Shown here: in pieces, positions 10,504 through 20,608 of the stretch
Layout of the letters: the number at the start of each line of letters is the position of its first letter
How positions within the stretch are numbered: position 1 is the stretch's first letter
Source of the DNA: Globisporangium splendens
Lineage: Eukaryota > Oomycota > Peronosporomycetes > Pythiales > Pythiaceae
DNA length: 59,646 bases
Direction of reading: 5' to 3'
Assembly (NCBI GenBank): GCA_006386115.1
Contig: VFIW01000022.1
Coordinates: 600,307-659,952, forward strand
Notes under the pieces: generated by a model
What the model saw: the letters and a program-made list of their open reading frames with translations, nothing else
Databases searched by the model: none
Told to the model about the DNA's origin: nothing
Position numbers and translations under genes: made by a program

Positions 10504-12010
10504 CTAACAGAGCTTTCCCCACGATTTTTGAATTGCTTGATCCGCTTCACTCTGTCTCGAGATTCGAATGTCGATGGCACAGACCCAGCCTGACGGCGTC
10601 GAGGCGGGGGCGCAACATCGGCAGAAACGGACAAGCCCGTATGCAAAGGTACCGCAATGTGCACATTTTTGAACGCATTCAAGCAGGCTTGAACGCGGTA
10701 GGCTATGTGAAAAAGGACAGCAACTCAACCTGGTCTTGACGTGAATTGTTTGCTCTGAAGATCGCCGCCAAGATGTGTCGGCTCGGATTTCAAGCTGTTC
10801 ACGGAAGGGGCAAGGATGGCAACTCTTGTTGCCGAGTTCGACGACGAACGTGGCGACTGATCCTCGTGGCTGTCGAACTTGCTCGTCGACATGAAAAACG
10901 CGATACGCTGTCGCTGGAACTGTGAGCATGGGAGCTCTGCGGCTCTCCCTGTCAAATAGTGCCTTGGCTTTAGGAGTCACATTACATCCCTTTAGGGTCC
11001 AACCTTCGGCACATTTATGAGCTCGGCCGGCACGTTCTATGAGGCGTGTGACAAAGTAACAAGTGCGAATGGTACTTACTGGTCTCTGCATTTGTTCCAT
11101 AACATGGCGTTGTTGTCACCCTCAACCCCGTTGTCCGTCCGCATCCCAAACAAAGGCACTGTCTTCCCGTATGCCGTGTCACCGCTCCACGTTTGTTGCA
11201 AGTCTGCTTGGCGTATGCTTGTAAATTGAGAATTGCCGAACACAGTCCAGCTAACCGGGTGTATTTTCTTCAGGTAGTCTGCCACTGTGTCCTCCTTCTT
11301 AGCACCTGGGTGTAGAGGATGTGAAAACGATTGACGGATGTCGGGATTCGCATCGTCGTATTGGCATTGTGTATGAGCGTCTTGAAGCTTGTAGAAAAGG
11401 TTACCCACATTCTCAATATCCAAGTCCACGGATTTGAATCGACATTGAACTTGATGCGCATCGAGCAAAACTTTAGATTGATTTGTAGGTCTCGGACAGC
11501 CAATACATTGCGCTCACCTCGTTGCTTGCAGCGATCCGTGAACAGCGCGAAATCATTCATGCGCACTCTAGCCACAAAGCAATTTGACAAAAACCATACG
11601 GAATTGTCCACTGTTTCCTTGTGAGCAAATCCAAACGCCAACGGGACGTTCTTGCCATTTCCATCGCGTCTCATCACGAACAAGCAGACGCCGTTCTAGA
11701 GCGGGTGCTTCATGTGAGCGCCGTCACACTCTAGAACCGGCAAAAGAGTCGTGTCATTCTGTGACAGATCCAATAGAAACGAAAGCGCGGAAAAATCTCC
11801 CACTCAAATCCAATTGGCAGGACAAAACTGAGCCAGAGTTCTGAGAGGCAAATATCTTCACGAAGCTAGGAAGAGTTTCACAGTTGTACCAATGTCCCAA
11901 AGACGCCTTCAGCTCGGATCTGCCTTAGTCGATGGCTCGACAAACGGTAGCAGGTTTGAAGTCAACATTCACATCATCTAGGGCTATAATTAGGTGCAAT
12001 ATCCCTGCGC
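10504..12010 (-). pseudogene. Mutator-like (MULE) transposase relic
   Basis: Scattered frames read in order on the minus strand resemble a MULE transposase: an N-proximal part (GRFFRAFVSIGSV, about 11800), the conserved core (ECDGAHMKHP, NGKNVPLAFGFAHKE, about 11640-11730), a LFTDR segment near 11540, a TDNGVEGDNNAMLW segment near 11110-11140, and a SWIM-type zinc-binding region (CPFREQLEI) near 10790. Several stops and frame changes separate them. Oomycete genomes are known to contain many MULE transposases. I could not define terminal inverted repeats. Confidence 0.72.
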
Positions 12011-13486
12011 TCAGAAGACCCTAGACCCTAAAACCTAAGAGTAGGATTCCGGAAATTTGTCCAATCAAATGTGTTTATGATTATTGTGGGCGCCTTTGAT
12101 AAAATGCGACACTATTGTGGGCACATTTGGTAAATATCCCCGCAGAGATGCGAACTTAGCCCAGCTGGCTGTGCAGAAACCATGCAAACTTCTCATAAAA
12201 AAGCATGGAACAATCAAATCATCATCTTCAAGCTCAGCGGATCAGACGCCGCACAATTGGGTTGTTTGGCAGTGCTTTTTTGCTGTCGTACCGAATTTTC
12301 AATCAAGTGCTGCTAAAGCATGCCTCAAAATTGTAATAATCAAAAGAAAATGATGCCACATAATTTCGCGGTCAAAGTGGTTATACGAACTGTAACTTGC
12401 GAAATGGCATGCAGCAAACTGAAAACTGAGCTTGTGAACCAACCCAGCATCGTTGTACAGAGGCATTTGCATTAAAGCTACCGTAATAATACAGTAGCTG
12501 CACAAAAGATCCAGTCCAATTTCCAAATGTCCTCTGCCACAGTGACACGTCGGATGCAGACTATCCACGGTTTTCTCTCTCTTGTTCCACTGTACACGAC
12601 GACCAGCAAATGGTTAGAAAGAGATCATTTGCGTGCAAATTGCAAGCCAATTTAGCTATAAATCGAACGTCGAGACACAGCGAGCGGTGCATGCAACGCG
12701 TAGTGTTTCGTCATATTTGAGCGCGAACGGCGGCCCTTCAACGTGCGGCACTGTTGGCATTCAGTTTTGCTTACGCACGAAAGCTGCGTGCAGGGGTCAA
12801 CAGAGAACAGTGGCGACTGTTTCTGCACGCGAACTCGGAAAAGCTCAATCAGGTCGCTGTCATGACTTTTTCAGCTGGCGGTCCCGTTTTCGGTTCAGCT
12901 TGGTATCCATTAGATCACAACTTCGATGTTGGACCTGCGGACAGTGGCAGTGGGGTGGTTCCGCACAAACTACTCGTATCATCAAATGTGTGCGAGGGAA
13001 GCGCTGATAGAGGGTAGCATTTGAAGCACTTCCATCAAAGCGGTTGCATGCGGTGATGAAGAAAGCGACCAAACATGATGGCTGTTGGCCGCCAAATGTG
13101 CTTTATGTAAATGCTACCACTTTTATCTCATAATTTATACATGAAGTCATATTTGAAGCATTTGACTCACTGCATTTTCAATGTGAGCATCTCCTCTCGG
13201 ACACTCGCGGCCGTTTTCTTTCACCTGCTTGGTATGTACACCGGCGATGACCTGCGCGCTGTTCCCCCGAAAGATTACGCAAAATGCAGGCGAGGTGAAC
13301 TGCTTCAGAAAGGATAGACAACCGATGCTTGGAGCTCATGTTTTTCTTATTTAGTCGTTCTGATCGCTGGCTAAAGTGAATATTCTGCAGACAAGCGATC
13401 TCAAGGACTGGCTGCAACTAACTTAATCCCGTATATGTGTTGCTTAAGTGCAAAGAGTCGGATGAGAACGGGTATGAAATCTGTAC

Positions 13487-14016
13487 ATGTCCACCTTGAC
13501 ATGCCAGCTAATCTGCGCCTCATGTCAATTTACTGCAGATTGGCAAACACATGAAGCACTACTGAGGCGCTTGTTTCGCAGAATGAGAGCCAAGTACACT
13601 GCAATAAATTCACTCGGACTCAAAATCTCAATCAGCTTCATCTGCCCAAACCTGATTGCAGGCGAAAATGAGTACTTTTGTATTGATTTACGAGGTTTAT
13701 ATCCGCCGTTCGAGCCCACAATGCGACAGCTTTGAGCACAACAGTATCGCAACACGAACAAAACGACTGACTGCAAATCAATAACTCCCACATATGTATT
13801 TTTAATCAAGGTCTGATAAAATAGGAAGTTTGCAAATGTCCACCTAGACTTGACAGCTACAAATTGCTTCTATTTACTGCAGATTGGCACAAATGTGGAA
13901 CACTGCTGGGGCGCTTGTTTCACAGAGTGAGGTCATCTGCTGCTAATCACACTGAGATAAAGTCCTTGTCACTCAAAGTCTCAGTCAACTTTGTTTGTCC
14001 AAAGAACTGCTGCAAA
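13487..14016. repeat. Diverged direct duplication (about 175 bp, two copies)
   Basis: The segments 13487-13661 and 13836-14016 share an ordered series of matches: ATGTCCACCT, TTTACTGCAGATTGGCA, GCGCTTGTTTC, and a CTCAAA.TCTCA.TCA.CTT..T run. They differ by many substitutions and small gaps. No coding potential is evident. The rest of 12010-14450 shows nothing I can identify. Confidence 0.6.
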
Positions 14017-14768
14017 GCCTCCTTCCTCTTTATCGTTGAACGTGTAATCTTAACGGATCGCGTTGGGTTTCTTGGTGTGTGTAGGTACGTGGGCAAAGAA
14101 AAGCCGAGACCACCTCGCTTGGCTTTCCTGGAAAGATAACGACATGGATGGATGCATCCGTGGACACTTTGAGTCATGGCTTCATCGGCTGAAACCCGAA
14201 GAAGAGCAGCCTGACGTAATTCGGAAAAGGTCTTGTAGCTTCATCGCTTGCTGGTACTGTTTTTGGTGTTGTGTGAAGCAGCAGCAGCAGCTCAAGCCGC
14301 AGCAGCATGAGCGGCGCTCATCAGCTCTTCTCTCGCGTATCTTTTCAAAATGTGTTTCTTTTTTGCATGTTTGAGTGTGTGCCTGACAGCCTCCTTCTCC
14401 GAATAAAACAAGCAAAACAAAAAGAAAGCGAATGGTGAGTAGCCTTTCTTTGTGTGCAGGCCTTTCTCTTCCCTTTTCGTAATGCGTGCATAGACCCAAC
14501 GCGATTCGTACAGAAACCGGACGTTTTTGGTAGCTCTTGGTGGAAAAGTGGGTTGTGTATCAAGTGGATGACGCAGACGGAAGGTCTCTCGGGTCTTGGC
14601 GGGAAGCGCTGGAAAGCGAGAGGGGGACGACTGACTGGGGTAGAGGAGCGCGATGGGGAGGAGCTCACATGGAGCAGCTCCCCTGGAGGAGCGGGCGGAC
14701 GGGCGCTTCCTCCCCTCCGCTCCTCCGCTCAGCGCCGCTGCTTCACTTCGCAACTTCCTTTCTACAGT

Positions 14769-16298
14769 ATGCTGACACAAGTGAGTGAAAGTGGCTCGGC
14801 ACCCGACGGGTCTATCGGCAGCGGGAACAAATACGGCGGCGGCCCGCACAACCGCAGTGCCCACAGCGGTCTGCGCGCACCCGCCATGGCGTGGCCGCAT
14901 GCCACCAGCAGCAGCAGCCCTGACATGGCTGCGTCCAGCTCCTGGCACGACGTCATCTCGCGCAACGATTCGTCGGCGTCGTCTCTCTCGGCCGTTTCTG
15001 GCGCGCCGTCTGGGGGCGTCCAATCCCCAGTAACGGCGCCAGCGGGAAAGAAACCGTCGGCCAAGAAGAGCTCCAAGAAAGACGTGTTCATCTGCGCCGA
15101 GGTGCACTGCGGGAAACAGTTCCCGCGCTCGTTCGCGCTGCGGCGGCACATGCGCATCCACACGGGCACCAAGCCCTACGCGTGCGACTACGACGGCTGC
15201 ACGCAGCGCTTCAACACGTCGGGCAATCTGAGCCGCCACAAGCGCATCCACTCGGGCGAGCGCCCGTACCCGTGCATCTTCACTACGTGCGGCAAGCGCT
15301 TCAACACGAGCACCAAGCTCAAGCGCCACATGCGCATCCACTTCCCCGAAGGTCAGAACCTCTTCCGCTGCATCGGCGTCAACTGCACGTGGAGCTGCGA
15401 CAACTACAAGGAGTTCGCGCAGCACCAGAAGCTCCACCACAACATCATCGTCGGCGCTGCGCAGTCGCTGTCGCATCCGCTCAACCCACTCAACCAGCAG
15501 CAGCGTCATGACCACGACGCACTCAAGAACGATCCCGAGTACTTTCAGGTAGAAGGACACCATGGCCACCACCACGCGCGCGTCGACGCGTACGACAGCC
15601 TCGTGCACCAGCAACAGCAGCCTCCGAGTGCCAGCAGCAGCAGCAGCAGTAGCTTCCTGTACAATGGCGTGTTCGCCGAGAAACCCAAGCCGCCGGTGCC
15701 TTCGCGCAAACTCATGGGCCAGTTCTTTGGCGGCGATATGAACCTCTCGAGTATCCCGACGATGCTCCAGAAGGACCAGAAAAAAGTGCAGGAGATCGAC
15801 CACGTGTACGCGTCGTCGGACGCGCGCAGGACCAGTAGCAGCAGCTCCAAGTCGGCGATCGCCGGCCACTCAGCGTTCCCACTGGGAGAGTACCAACACC
15901 ACCACGCGCGCACGGGGTCCTACGAGTCGAGCACGTTCTCGCTGAGCGCCGAGAGCAACAGCTACGCGCCTTCGTCGCGCGCGGTGTCCTACGGGAGCCA
16001 CCACTACGCGCACATGCGCTCGGAGAACTCGTCCGACGGCGAGTATGAGGACCAGCACCACAGCAACAGCTCGGGCAATGGCGGCCACCACCAGCAGCAC
16101 CACCACCAGCAGCACCAGCAGCACCACTCGTCTCCACCCTCGCACCACGTGGTGTTGCGTCCGCCACCGCAGCACGAGGACAACATGAAGTTCGGCAGCG
16201 GCTTCTCGGTGCCGCCACCGATGAACCCGGCGGCGCCCGAGTTCACGGGTGAAGAGCTCAGTGTCGTGCTGGAGCTCATGAAGGACTCCTACTGCTGA
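14769..16298 (+). CDS. C2H2 zinc-finger protein, four fingers
   Basis: This 509-residue protein has a Ser/Gly-rich N-terminus and four consecutive C2H2 fingers at about residues 106-224. Fingers 1-3 have classical C-x4-C-x12-H-x3-H spacing and TG(E/T)(K/R)P-like linkers. Finger 4 has the divergent CIGVNCTWSC context. Long His/Gln/Ser-rich tracts follow, then a compact C-terminal segment (FTGEELSVVLELMKDSYC). It probably binds DNA in the nucleus as a transcription factor. The frame is open upstream to 14454, but that part is unlike the rest. I chose the ATG at 14769, which sits just after a strong acceptor-like CTTCCTTTCTACAG and may follow a 5' UTR intron. The third-position GC bias is strong. 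Confidence 0.85.
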   Translation: MLTQVSESGSAPDGSIGSGNKYGGGPHNRSAHSGLRAPAMAWPHATSSSSPDMAASSSWHDVISRNDSSASSLSAVSGAPSGGVQSPVTAPAGKKPSAKKSSKKDVFICAEVHCGKQFPRSFALRRHMRIHTGTKPYACDYDGCTQRFNTSGNLSRHKRIHSGERPYPCIFTTCGKRFNTSTKLKRHMRIHFPEGQNLFRCIGVNCTWSCDNYKEFAQHQKLHHNIIVGAAQSLSHPLNPLNQQQRHDHDALKNDPEYFQVEGHHGHHHARVDAYDSLVHQQQQPPSASSSSSSSFLYNGVFAEKPKPPVPSRKLMGQFFGGDMNLSSIPTMLQKDQKKVQEIDHVYASSDARRTSSSSSKSAIAGHSAFPLGEYQHHHARTGSYESSTFSLSAESNSYAPSSRAVSYGSHHYAHMRSENSSDGEYEDQHHSNSSGNGGHHQQHHHQQHQQHHSSPPSHHVVLRPPPQHEDNMKFGSGFSVPPPMNPAAPEFTGEELSVVLELMKDSYC

Positions 16299-16689
16299 GC
16301 AGGAGAGATATACGAAGAGGTAGGTAGATGTGAAAATGGAGTGCGTGTGGAGTGCGTGGGCGTGAATGTAGGTAGGTCTCTTCTCTTTTTTTTTATTCCG
16401 CAGCTTCCGTAGTGAGTGATGGGGTTTCTGGTGTGTGCCGCCCGTATTTATTATACAAAGACGACAAAAACAGAAAACGCAACGACAAAAAAGAAGAAGG
16501 AAATGAGAGAAAGAAAAAGCATTTTGAACCCCAAAACGCGGTGAGTTGCTGCATGTTTGTATGTGCTTTTGTATATTTAGGAAGCGACGTTGGGTCTCGT
16601 TCCATCCTGAGTTGCGTCGCAAACTGTCGGATCTGCGGCCAACTCGCCAATAAATTGCTCACCAATTCAAAGAAAAAGGGGCGCAAAGT

Positions 16690-19600
16690 ATGGGAACTGT
16701 CACATCGTCCGCTTTTCCCACGAACACCCAGGAGAATCCTGACGCCCAGCAGCAGCAGATTCGCACTCGACGGCACAGCGACGACACGACGGGGTCGTCC
16801 CTCTTTGACGCGCTTGCGAGAACGGTGTCCCGAGCAGCCGCAGTCGGCATCATGGGAGGCGGTCACGACGAGAATCGACAGGAAGATGGGTGCGAGGACG
16901 TTGAAGTTGAAGTGGTGCAGCAGCTCGTGACGGTGGCCACGACAACAACGACAACTGCCATGGCCACACTGAGTGGGACGGCGAGAGTCGTGGAGCAGTC
17001 TTCGGTTTCTTCTTCTCGTTCTCACTCGGCTGATGTGGCAGACAGCACGCAGGAGGAAGGTCAAGACGATGACAGGGACGAACAAGTCGAAGAACAGGAG
17101 CAAGAGCAGGAGGAAGAAGAGAGTGATACTCACGAAGACGCCGACGAGGATGTTGCCGTCATTAGTGTCAACGTTGAAGCAACGGCATCTTCGTCCGCTC
17201 AAGAAGAAGAAGTGAATGGAGAACACGAAGTCGAAAATGATGACGATGAACACGATGAAGACGTTGACGCAGAAGCGGAAGAAAAAGACGAAGGAGATGA
17301 TGCAGGAGAGACTCGCGCACCTGAAGAAGATGACGTGGGCAATGACGACGACGTTGAAGACAGCGCCGAGACAGCGAACACGAACGATGAAGTTGCCAAG
17401 GACAGTGCTCAGGCAACGGAAGCCTCGCTTGTATTGGACGAAAGCAGCACACAGGAGGCATCGCCAGTCGCCGCAGAGCGTGCGAAAAGCAGCAGCGTAC
17501 TAGCTCCACCCAAAGAACAAGGCAAGGTTAGGATGGAGAATCCAGACGAAGACATGTTCGACATTGTCGTCAAGCCCGCGAATCCCGTGGCAAACATAAC
17601 CGATGATGAGGATGAAGAGATGCCCGCGGAATCGCACGAGATCGACGAAGGCGAAGGTCCTCACGCGATGGCAACGAAAGAAGTGCTCGTGTGTAAGCAT
17701 TGCCAGCGTGAGTTTGCGTACGCGAGTCGAGGCGTCGCGCGTCACAAGAGCGAGTGCGAAGTCTTCCAGCAGCGCAAAGTAGAGGAAAGTGAAGCAGCGG
17801 CTGCACGAAAGCACCCGACCGGCGCTCAACAAGGAGATGAGAATGAAGACGAGGACGAGAAAGTGGTTCACAACGAAGACGAAGACGAAGAAGAAGAGAC
17901 GAGAGGTCACGAGAATACTACTGACGAAAGCAAACCTGTCGCTGCGCTGGATGGCGATGATGGAGACGATAGTGATGAAGGCAACGACGACGATGATGAT
18001 GGCGAGAGCAGTCTGCAAGACTCAACCACAACGAACGCGTCGCTTGCAGACGAAAAAGAAGCGCCAGATGAAGCGCAGCCCCGCACGCGCAGTGGCCAGG
18101 ATCCAGAGTTTCGCATCTACTATGAGACTGGAAGCAAGGACAGAGCGAGAAAGCGCGCCGAGTGTCACGCTTGTGGCAAATCCTGTGCCTACGCGTATAT
18201 GGCGCGCCATGCACGTGCGTGTCGAAAGCGTGCGATGGCCCTTATGCCACCGCCAGCGACGCCCGAGCCTCACGTATCGACGCCACGGAGAGCTTCAAAG
18301 CGTCGATTGGCACAGGAAGAAAGCCCAGATGAGGACAAGAACACTCCTGCAGACTCGGTCGAGGGTGACGAAGTGGCCGATGGCGATACTGCAAGCACGA
18401 CGACGGCGCAGGACGTGGTGACGCCGCAACGCTTGAAGCGGACCAAACGCGATCCGACACAGTCTCCCACGGAGAAGGAACCGCAAGGCGACAAGACTCC
18501 GAAGCGACTGCACGTGCAGACGTCGCGCACGACGCCACTGCAGACCAAAAAGCACGCGGTCGAGCTGCACGTGTTGCCGCATCATCCACCCGCCTCAGTG
18601 GCGGTGGTACTCGAGAAGACGCGAGTGCATTTCGACACGATGCTGTTGGATAAGGGCGAACGGTTGCGGTGCAAGTACTGCGGCGAAGAGGTCAGTGCGC
18701 GACTCGGCGTGCCCGATCGCCATCTGCAGCACTGCAAAGAGTTTGACGCGCGTCACAAGCGGGCACTCAAGATCAAACAGCAGAACGAGGACGAGTCGAT
18801 GCACGGATCGGGCGACGAGTTGTCTGTTGTGGCGACCGAGGACACTATGGGTGTGCTCACGTGGCTCTTTGGTTCGGTCGAGAATGCCGATGCGATGAAA
18901 GGCAACTACCGTCGCTCGCCGCTGTGCGTGAAGTCTCCGGTGTCGCGTTTCCAGCAATTGATCAGAGACTCGCTATGCGAGCTCAACGTGTCGAAATCGT
19001 TGGAAATGGTGCCGGTGACGAGACCCATGACGCTGCTCATGAACTCGCACGGCGTACAGCCGCGGCGAACAGCGAGCGCAGCGATCCGCTCGAAGCTCGA
19101 AGCGCAGGAATTGTACAATGCAGGCGCGTCGCTGTCGTTTCCAGCGCCTGAGTCTGTAAGAGCGCTGCTGGTGACGCCACTGGTGAAGGATTTGGGCGTG
19201 AGTCCGCTCGTGAACCCCGCGACACACGACGCTGTGTTGGTTTGTGGTCGCATGGGCTTTCACTTTGAGTGGCAGTTCCACCGCAGCGACTGCTTTGTGT
19301 TCCAGCTGAAGGGGAAAACGCGCTGGAAGTGTGAGTCAGGCGCGATTCGTGACCCCTTGGGCAGTTACCATCCCTTTGCCAACAATACGTCACCGTATGA
19401 CGAGGAGAGCGCGTTGAAGATGTATCGGACTAGCGCCGCGGATCGAAAGTTGACGCTCGTGCCGCCAGCAGAAGACGGTGACCACATGATGCAAGACGCT
19501 GACGACGACGAGAACGAGAATGAGAGCAGTAAGGAGCCTCTCGAAGTGGTGGCCGAGCCCGGATGTGTCGTGTACATGCCGAGCGGCACGTGGTGCGAAG

Positions 19601-20457
19601 CCGACGCGATCGACGATGCGACGTGGCTCGAAGTCCGGATTGCGTCGATCTCGCATGGCGAACTCGTCGCGGACGCGATTCGGCAGTTGCTTTGGAAGGA
19701 CGAGAAGTGGCGCCAGCCCATCTTGGCGTCCCACGACGTGCGCTCGAACCGCCAGCATCTCGACAGCTTACTGAAGGATTTGCGCGCGGCGGTGTCGACG
19801 TTGTGTCCGTCGGATCTGCTGCCGGAGACACTTGTGAGCAACAACCGAGACGTTTCCCACGATGCCACTGGTCCAGCCGAGCGCAACATGGACGTCGACC
19901 TCAGCAAACACGAGTTTAAAAGCGACAAGTACATTAAGATCTTCAAGAGCACGGGACTGCGCGAGAATCCGCTTGCAGTTATTCTGGGGCGTCACGAGAT
20001 CGTGGATCGTCGTCTCGGCAGCGATGGTGATGGTGGTGACCAGGACAGCGTCGCGCTGCCGCATCACAGCGGATCGCCGCATCGGAAGAAAGCGCTGGTC
20101 AAGAAGTCCAAGCGGAAGCCAGCGGTGCGGAAGATGAACCGCGCGGGCGATAATGTGTACATTGTACACGTGCAGTACGGAAACACAGAGCTGCGATCGC
20201 GACTGCGCGTCCAATTTCGCTGCAACGCGTTCCAGTCGGCACTTGTCGAGTGGATCCGCGAGCGAGACGGCGCAGCGTTCCATGCATCCGATCTCATGGA
20301 AGCGGCGCAAAAGATGCCTGGCGCTACTGGCGCCAGTAGCTCTGGAAAGTCCAGTGGCGCTGCGAGTTCCCACCACGACGACGAGGCCACCAAGTACGTT
20401 TTGCGCTTCCTGTGTAGCATTGGCTACGTCTCGCGCGTGAAGTTGCCCTCGGAGTGA
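16690..20457 (+). CDS. Acidic zinc-finger protein with a degenerate cupin (JmjC/Cupin_4-like) domain
   Basis: An intronless 1255-residue frame. Residues 1-330 are extremely acidic (Asp/Glu runs). Three short C2HC-type fingers lie near residues 334, 491 and 660 (CKHC, CHAC and CKYC starts, each closing with H...C). A cupin fold follows at about residues 820-1000, recognisable from CFVFQLKGKTRW and GCVVYMPSGTWCE. Related enzymes (NO66/MINA53, YcfD) have HxD at the first motif and His in the second. Here these align with Gln862-x-His864 and Cys969, so 2-oxoglutarate/iron chemistry is doubtful. The C-terminal part (1140-1255) could be a winged-helix-like domain. It is likely a nuclear chromatin or ribosome-linked factor. 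The frame has no lesion. Confidence 0.75.
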   Translation: MGTVTSSAFPTNTQENPDAQQQQIRTRRHSDDTTGSSLFDALARTVSRAAAVGIMGGGHDENRQEDGCEDVEVEVVQQLVTVATTTTTTAMATLSGTARVVEQSSVSSSRSHSADVADSTQEEGQDDDRDEQVEEQEQEQEEEESDTHEDADEDVAVISVNVEATASSSAQEEEVNGEHEVENDDDEHDEDVDAEAEEKDEGDDAGETRAPEEDDVGNDDDVEDSAETANTNDEVAKDSAQATEASLVLDESSTQEASPVAAERAKSSSVLAPPKEQGKVRMENPDEDMFDIVVKPANPVANITDDEDEEMPAESHEIDEGEGPHAMATKEVLVCKHCQREFAYASRGVARHKSECEVFQQRKVEESEAAAARKHPTGAQQGDENEDEDEKVVHNEDEDEEEETRGHENTTDESKPVAALDGDDGDDSDEGNDDDDDGESSLQDSTTTNASLADEKEAPDEAQPRTRSGQDPEFRIYYETGSKDRARKRAECHACGKSCAYAYMARHARACRKRAMALMPPPATPEPHVSTPRRASKRRLAQEESPDEDKNTPADSVEGDEVADGDTASTTTAQDVVTPQRLKRTKRDPTQSPTEKEPQGDKTPKRLHVQTSRTTPLQTKKHAVELHVLPHHPPASVAVVLEKTRVHFDTMLLDKGERLRCKYCGEEVSARLGVPDRHLQHCKEFDARHKRALKIKQQNEDESMHGSGDELSVVATEDTMGVLTWLFGSVENADAMKGNYRRSPLCVKSPVSRFQQLIRDSLCELNVSKSLEMVPVTRPMTLLMNSHGVQPRRTASAAIRSKLEAQELYNAGASLSFPAPESVRALLVTPLVKDLGVSPLVNPATHDAVLVCGRMGFHFEWQFHRSDCFVFQLKGKTRWKCESGAIRDPLGSYHPFANNTSPYDEESALKMYRTSAADRKLTLVPPAEDGDHMMQDADDDENENESSKEPLEVVAEPGCVVYMPSGTWCEADAIDDATWLEVRIASISHGELVADAIRQLLWKDEKWRQPILASHDVRSNRQHLDSLLKDLRAAVSTLCPSDLLPETLVSNNRDVSHDATGPAERNMDVDLSKHEFKSDKYIKIFKSTGLRENPLAVILGRHEIVDRRLGSDGDGGDQDSVALPHHSGSPHRKKALVKKSKRKPAVRKMNRAGDNVYIVHVQYGNTELRSRLRVQFRCNAFQSALVEWIRERDGAAFHASDLMEAAQKMPGATGASSSGKSSGAASSHHDDEATKYVLRFLCSIGYVSRVKLPSE

Positions 20458-20608
20458 GGCGAACAGAGAGAGAGGACGCGACCAGAAGGGGATTTTGAAT
20501 TTGCAGTATGCGGACGTTGACGTTAGTAGGATTCTAAACATTATTTTGCAGTGAAGGAGTTGTTGCATGCTTGTTGCGTGAAATCGTAATATTATCAAAA
20601 AAAAGCAT

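Noticed and set aside
14292..15869. 525-residue minus-strand frame opposite the zinc-finger gene
   Set aside because: It is Arg/Ala/Val-rich and mirrors the GC-biased codons of the plus-strand C2H2 protein, whose motifs are unmistakable.
19365..20598. Antisense frames opposite the cupin gene
   Set aside because: They are Ser/Arg/His-rich shadows with no motif. The sense strand has fingers and cupin signatures.
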